The translations under genes were made by a program, and so were the position numbers. 9,270 nt of DNA from an uncultured Lachnospiraceae bacterium (GTDB taxonomy: Bacteria; Bacillota; Clostridia; Lachnospirales; Lachnospiraceae), in the NCBI GenBank assembly GCA_902803015.1, contig CADCOL010000273.1:1-9270 (forward strand). Direction: 5' to 3'. The notes under the pieces are model-generated. The model was not told the origin of the DNA. It made no database searches and saw only the letters and a program-made list of their open reading frames with translations. Position 1 is the stretch's first letter. Every line of letters starts with the position of its first letter. This document shows positions 5,301 through 9,270 of the stretch, piece by piece.

Positions 5301-6715
5301 TTCATAAACTGAGAAGAAAATTCATACTTGTTGCGATGCTGTCCATGTTTATTGTGCTTGCCGTAATTGTCGGAACACTGAACGTGGCTAACTTCGTTTC
5401 CGTGACCTCAAGTGCGGACAAGCTTCTTGGCATGCTTGTGGAAAACGGCGGTCAGTTCCCGGATGTCTTTATGGGACGGCCCGTGGATTTCGGGGACGTG
5501 AACAATCCCGGGTTTGGCGATATGCGTCCGGGAAGGGACGAAATGCCGGATGATTGGAAACAGACGGACGGCGGCGAACGTCCGGAACTTCCTCCGGGAG
5601 AGCCGAACGGAAGAAATCGTGAAGAAAAATGGCAGGATTCTTCTTTCTCAAATGAAACGCCTTACGAGACCAGATTCTTCAGTGTGGAATACAAACCGCT
5701 TGAGGGAGATCAGTATACCGCATATACCGGGCGAATTGCGGCGGTATCCGAAAATGACGCAGTGGAATATGCAAAGAATGTAATCCGAAAGACACAAAAA
5801 ACATCAAAGAAGAAAGGCTACTACGGAAATTACCGTTATGCACTCTCTTCCGACGAAAACGGCGGAAGACTGGTCGTATTTCTGGATGTGACGAAGGAGA
5901 TGAACAATTTTCACAAGGTTCTTCGTTACAGCATTATTCTGTCGTTTGTCGGACTCTTTGCCGTATTTATACTGGTATGGTTTTTCTCCAAAAAGGTATT
6001 CAGACCGGTGGAGGAAAGTGACCGTAAACAGAAGCGTTTTATCACGGATGCCAGTCATGAACTGAAAACGCCGCTTACCATTATCTCCGCAAATGTGGAA
6101 GTTTTGGAGATGGAATCCGAAGAGAACGAATGGAGCAAAAGCATCAAGCACCAGGTAGATCGCATGACCGGGCTTGTGGAGCAGATGGTGACATTATCGA
6201 GACTGGACGAAAGCAGTGAACTCGAGATGAGCGATTTTTCCTTAAGCGACGCGGTCAGGGAAACGGCGGAAGCTTATGCGGCGGTTGCGGAGCGAAACAG
6301 TCAGGAACTTGTGATTGACGTAAGGGAAGGAATTGCTTTCCGTGGGGACGAACGAAAGATTCGACAGATGGTCGGGCTGTTGGTAGAAAACGCGACCAAG
6401 TACGCGACTGCACCGGACGGACATGGAGAAAAGACCGCGGAAAAAGAATCCGGCGGAGCCGTAATTAAAGTTCGTCTTTCGGCGAAGGGCAAGAAAAATA
6501 AAATCACGGTTTGGAATACCGTAAGCGGAATGGAAGCGGGAAATAAAGACCAGTTTTTTGAACGGTTTTACCGGCCGGACGAATCCAGAAATTCAAAAAA
6601 GGGCGGCTCGGGAATCGGTTTATCGATTGTAAAATCCATTGCGGAGGCGCATAAAGGGAAAGTAAGTGCGTCGAGTGCGGACGGCAAATCCATACAGTTT
6701 GATGTAGTAATATAG
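5297..6715 (+). CDS. membrane sensor histidine kinase
   Basis: This 472-residue partner of the preceding response regulator has a first membrane segment at about 10-34, an extracytoplasmic region of about 175 residues, and a second membrane segment at about 211-230. There is no recognisable full HAMP domain. The sensor region starts with a Pro/Gly/Asp-rich low-complexity part (about 52-106). It continues into a folded part from ETRFFSVEY (124-132) to RLVVFLDVTKE (191-201), with a basic cluster RKTQKTSKKK at 164-173. The DHp H-box is FITDASHELKTPLTII with phospho-acceptor His254. The ATPase domain has the N-box around Asn365 (LLVENATKYA), an F-box FFERFYRPD (420-428) and the G2-box GGSGIGLSIVK (436-446). 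The G1-box reads WNTVSGM, lacking the usual DxGxG aspartate, a variant I believe recurs in clostridial kinases. The ATG overlaps the regulator stop and has only a weak ribosome site (AGAAAGAA), consistent with coupled translation. Confidence 0.95.
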   Translation: MIHKLRRKFILVAMLSMFIVLAVIVGTLNVANFVSVTSSADKLLGMLVENGGQFPDVFMGRPVDFGDVNNPGFGDMRPGRDEMPDDWKQTDGGERPELPPGEPNGRNREEKWQDSSFSNETPYETRFFSVEYKPLEGDQYTAYTGRIAAVSENDAVEYAKNVIRKTQKTSKKKGYYGNYRYALSSDENGGRLVVFLDVTKEMNNFHKVLRYSIILSFVGLFAVFILVWFFSKKVFRPVEESDRKQKRFITDASHELKTPLTIISANVEVLEMESEENEWSKSIKHQVDRMTGLVEQMVTLSRLDESSELEMSDFSLSDAVRETAEAYAAVAERNSQELVIDVREGIAFRGDERKIRQMVGLLVENATKYATAPDGHGEKTAEKESGGAVIKVRLSAKGKKNKITVWNTVSGMEAGNKDQFFERFYRPDESRNSKKGGSGIGLSIVKSIAEAHKGKVSASSADGKSIQFDVVI

Positions 6716-6719
6716 AGAA

Positions 6720-6735
6720 TTGCACCGAGGTGCAA
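6720..6735. repeat. 16-nt inverted repeat between kinase and EAL genes
   Basis: TTGCACC (6720-6726) and GGTGCAA (6729-6735) form a perfect 7-bp inverted repeat around GA. As RNA this is a 6-bp stem with a CGAG tetraloop. It begins 5 nt after the kinase stop codon and lies 26 nt before the EAL ATG. It is followed by AAAAAGC rather than a T run, so it is not an intrinsic terminator in either direction. It could be an operator or an mRNA-stabilising hairpin. Confidence 0.45.
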
Positions 6736-6761
6736 AAAGCATGTTTGAAAGGGGAATCATC

Positions 6762-8879
6762 ATGGCAAAACGTAAGAAGGCAGACTGGAACCTTCGAAAA
6801 TTCAGAAAGAGCAATACCTGGATTACGCTCGTCTTTTTTGTAATTGCCGCAATTCTGGCATGCGTGTTTGTTTCGCTCTTTGTCAGCGCGTTTCTCTCCT
6901 ATGTTGTGGATAACAAGATGACAAGTGAATATAACACCATTCAACAAATGGCGATTATTTACGAAAATGCGGAAGAACAGGGATATCCCGAATCCAAGTC
7001 CATTATCGACACCAAGGAAAGAGATTTCTTCATTAAGGACAAAGACGGGAACATCATCTTTCAGAAGGGTGAGAATACCTGCAGTGACATAAGCGGAACC
7101 CTTTCGCTTACCGATTTTTCCAGAGGAGTTAAAATTTATCTGGATACCGAATCCAATGGTTTTATTCTGGAAAAAGACGGAAAAGACGGAGATTTGGAAA
7201 TCGATCCGGCGGAACTCTTTAAATGGATGCTGAAAAAGAATGAAAGTTATACTCAGCTGACGCAGGATAATTCTTCCAAAATGCTGGCCCTTCCGTTCTG
7301 GTTCTGTATCGAAGTCAAAGGCGGGCAGGAACAGTTATTCGGAAAGGCATATTTCCAGGCGGATTTAAGAGACGGTATTTTCATGGCGATTTTTGCGGTT
7401 GCCATCGGGTTACAGATTTTTACCATTTTTGTTTTGATGCTTGTCAATATTATCAGTGCAGCGACCAGCCAGCGTAAAATGACGCATATCTTCTTTCTGG
7501 ATCCGGTAACCAGGGACCATAACTGGATGTATTTCCTTGTTCGCGGCGAGCATCTTCTTCGCCACGGCAAGAGTCGCAAATCGAATTATGCGGTGTTGGA
7601 TCTGGTCTTTGTCAAATATCGTAATTACTGCGTCTGCCACTCTGTCGAGGAAGGCGAAAAACTGCTTCGTAACGTGAATGCAATCGTGAATAAGCAGCTT
7701 AACAAAAAAGAAATCTGTTCGCATTACGCATCCGCAAACTTTGCGCTTCTAAAGCAGTACAAGACGGAAGAGGAGTTAAAGCGGTGGATTGAGAATCTCC
7801 TTACGACCTTGCAGGGAATGGATCCGAATCATCATTTTGCATTCCATATCGGTGCGGAACTTTTGCCGGTTTCCGTGGATGCAAACGGTAAGATTCAACG
7901 CCGGAAAAATGTAGACCTTGAGAAGGAATACAATAATGCCTGTGCGGCAAGAACGACACTCGAAGAAAGCGATGATTCCGGATACGCATTCTTAAACGAG
8001 CAATTGATTGAGGAACAGAAGTGGATTGATGTGGTTCATGAGGAGCAGCAAAAGGCACTTGAGAATGAAGAATTCGTAGTATATTATCAGCCGAAATATG
8101 ATCCGAGAACGAAGGTTTTAAAGGGCGCAGAGGCTCTGCTTCGCTGGGATTCGCCGAGACACGGGTTTAAGAGTCCCGGTGCGGTGATTCCGATTTTCGA
8201 AAAGAACGGTTTCATCGTCAACATCGATCATTACATGATTACGCATGTGGCGCGAGACCAGAAAAAATGGCTGGATGCGGGATATAAGTGTGTGCCGATT
8301 TCGGTGAATATTTCACGTGCGCATTTTATCGAACCCGATCTTGCGGAGCAGATTCGCGACATGGTCGATGCAGTAGGAACACCGCACGAACTTTTGGAAC
8401 TGGAAGTTACCGAGAGCGCATTCTTCGATGATAAGAAGGCGCTGGTTACAACGATTCAAAGACTGCAAAGTTACGGATTCATGGTTTCCATGGACGACTT
8501 CGGATCGGGCTATTCCTCTCTGAATTCCTTAAAGGACATGCCGCTTAATATCCTGAAACTGGATGCCGGCTTCTTCAGCGGGGATCTTGAAAACGAACGC
8601 GGTGAGATTGTTGTTTCCGAGGCGATTCGTCTGGCAAAGAGCCTGCATATGGAAACCGTTGCGGAAGGTGTGGAATTAAAGGAACAGGTGGATTTCCTGG
8701 CACGTCAGGGCTGTGATATGATTCAGGGCTACTATTTTGCAAGACCGATGCCGCCCGAGGATTACGAAACCAGAATGCGCACAGGTGTGGCGCCTGAGGT
8801 AGAGGAGCCCGTGGAGGAAATCGCGCAGGCGGAAGAGCAGCCTGCACAGGCAGTAGGAGAAATAAATGACCCTGATTGA
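6762..8879 (+). CDS. membrane EAL-domain cyclic-di-GMP phosphodiesterase with degenerate GGDEF-like domain
   Basis: This 705-residue protein is predicted to hydrolyse cyclic di-GMP to pGpG at the inner membrane face. A membrane segment (about 19-49) precedes an extracytoplasmic region (about 50-204, possibly PAS/Cache-like), and a second membrane segment spans about 205-234. A GGDEF-like domain starts at FFLDPVTRDHNWMYF (244-258), but the signature loop reads HYASANFALL (321-330), so cyclase activity is not expected. The EAL domain (about 422-675) keeps E457 in EALLRW, N516, E548 and E551 in LEVTE, D578/D579 in MDDFGSGYSSL, K599, E635 in AEGVE and Q655 in QGYYFARPM. These are the metal and catalytic residues of active enzymes. 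The tail is Glu/Pro-rich. ATG 6762 is chosen because AAAGGGG (6748-6754) is 7 nt upstream. In-frame TTG 6720 and ATG 6741 lack such a site. It lies 46 nt downstream of the kinase gene and overlaps the next gene by 14 bp. Confidence 0.93.
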   Translation: MAKRKKADWNLRKFRKSNTWITLVFFVIAAILACVFVSLFVSAFLSYVVDNKMTSEYNTIQQMAIIYENAEEQGYPESKSIIDTKERDFFIKDKDGNIIFQKGENTCSDISGTLSLTDFSRGVKIYLDTESNGFILEKDGKDGDLEIDPAELFKWMLKKNESYTQLTQDNSSKMLALPFWFCIEVKGGQEQLFGKAYFQADLRDGIFMAIFAVAIGLQIFTIFVLMLVNIISAATSQRKMTHIFFLDPVTRDHNWMYFLVRGEHLLRHGKSRKSNYAVLDLVFVKYRNYCVCHSVEEGEKLLRNVNAIVNKQLNKKEICSHYASANFALLKQYKTEEELKRWIENLLTTLQGMDPNHHFAFHIGAELLPVSVDANGKIQRRKNVDLEKEYNNACAARTTLEESDDSGYAFLNEQLIEEQKWIDVVHEEQQKALENEEFVVYYQPKYDPRTKVLKGAEALLRWDSPRHGFKSPGAVIPIFEKNGFIVNIDHYMITHVARDQKKWLDAGYKCVPISVNISRAHFIEPDLAEQIRDMVDAVGTPHELLELEVTESAFFDDKKALVTTIQRLQSYGFMVSMDDFGSGYSSLNSLKDMPLNILKLDAGFFSGDLENERGEIVVSEAIRLAKSLHMETVAEGVELKEQVDFLARQGCDMIQGYYFARPMPPEDYETRMRTGVAPEVEEPVEEIAQAEEQPAQAVGEINDPD

Positions 8880-9270
8880 CAGAAGAAAGCTTACAGGTAT
8901 TCTGATGATGGTGTTTGCGGTGCTTTGCATCGCGGCAGTGTTTTATATCGGAATGCGGTATTTTAAAAATCGTCGAATGAGCATTCCGTTAAATGTATCG
9001 CAGGAAACGATGCATGTGGGTGGTCTTACGAATACCTACACTCTTTATTTCCTTGCGGATTCGCATATTACCTTAACGGATGAACGTGATACGGATGCAG
9101 TCCGCAATAAGGAAACCATGCGTAACGGAAACTTCAGTTTTAACGGAATCCTCGGGTATCGTTACTTCGACGCCATGATTGCCGATGCGAAGAAAGAAGA
9201 GGCCGATATGGTAATCTTAGGCGGCGACATCATCGATTCTGCCATGCTTGCATCCGTTGAGCATGTGGAG
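8866..9270 (+). CDS. membrane-anchored calcineurin-like metallophosphoesterase (5' part, truncated by window edge)
   Basis: The frame is open from ATG 8866 to the window end (135 codons, no stop), so the gene continues beyond the window. A single N-terminal membrane anchor (about 10-30) is followed by a soluble part beginning the metallophosphoesterase fold. YFLADSHI (61-68) supplies the D-x-H metal-binding motif (D65, H67), and VILGGDIID (116-124) supplies the second GD motif (D121). The rest of the active site (GNHD and later His motifs) would lie outside. AGGAG at 8855-8859 is 6 nt upstream of the ATG, and the start lies inside the EAL gene, overlapping it by 14 bp, which indicates co-translation. 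The substrate cannot be predicted. If the anchor is a standard signal-anchor, the catalytic domain faces outside. A link to cyclic-di-GMP, polyphosphate or wall phosphate metabolism is only suggested by position. Confidence 0.82.
   Translation, partial: MTLIDRRKLTGILMMVFAVLCIAAVFYIGMRYFKNRRMSIPLNVSQETMHVGGLTNTYTLYFLADSHITLTDERDTDAVRNKETMRNGNFSFNGILGYRYFDAMIADAKKEEADMVILGGDIIDSAMLASVEHVE

Noticed and set aside
6720..6761. TTG 6720 or ATG 6741 as the EAL gene start.
   Set aside because: TTG 6720 falls in the inverted repeat, and neither has a purine-rich site at proper spacing. AAAGGGG at 6748-6754 fits ATG 6762.
6504..6947. A 147-codon reverse-strand open frame across the kinase/EAL junction.
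   Set aside because: It overlaps the conserved C-terminal kinase ATPase motifs and the EAL gene start on the other strand, and its Cys- and Phe-rich translation shows no recognisable domain.

Overview
The window looks like chromosomal DNA of a Gram-positive, low-to-moderate G+C anaerobe of the Clostridia, most probably a Lachnospiraceae-type bacterium. This is inferred from strong AGGAGG-type ribosome binding sites in front of almost every gene, tight co-directional packing, and the gene content: a VTC-domain polymerase, a DUF4956 membrane protein, a beta-helix lipoprotein, an OmpR-type two-component pair and a membrane EAL protein. No database search was possible. All eight genes are on the + strand. 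I see no tRNA, rRNA, CRISPR array, insertion sequence or phage gene.

Layout. Positions 1-156 are a leader with an extended -10 promoter and an 18-bp perfect palindrome just downstream of the predicted transcription start. A two-domain PPK2 (polyphosphate:AMP phosphotransferase type) follows at 157-1629 and ends in a strong intrinsic terminator. Next comes a tight three-gene cluster: a VTC-type polyphosphate polymerase (1750-2472), a DUF4956 integral membrane protein (2475-3167), and a secreted lipoprotein with a carbohydrate-binding beta-helix domain and low-complexity charged and Gly/Pro-rich segments (3182-4525). A weaker terminator-like hairpin (4551-4586) separates it from an OmpR/PhoB-family response regulator (4620-5300) and a membrane histidine kinase (5297-6715), which overlap by 4 bp. 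A membrane EAL protein with a degenerate GGDEF-like domain (6762-8879) follows. The window ends inside a membrane-anchored calcineurin-like metallophosphoesterase (from 8866) that overlaps the EAL gene by 14 bp.

How they may work together (inference). PPK2 would spend polyphosphate to charge AMP. The VTC protein would make polyphosphate or a related polymer at the inner face of the membrane. DUF4956 is a candidate membrane partner or channel, and the lipoprotein would act outside. Together this resembles a split version of the eukaryotic VTC machine, in which the polymerase and the membrane part are fused. The two-component pair is placed to regulate the cluster, and its sensor carries a Pro/Gly/Asp-rich extracytoplasmic stretch resembling the tail of the lipoprotein. 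The EAL protein, with all expected catalytic residues, adds a cyclic-di-GMP-degrading arm. The three-gene polymerase/membrane/lipoprotein cluster with its adjacent signalling genes is the best candidate here for a poorly described system.
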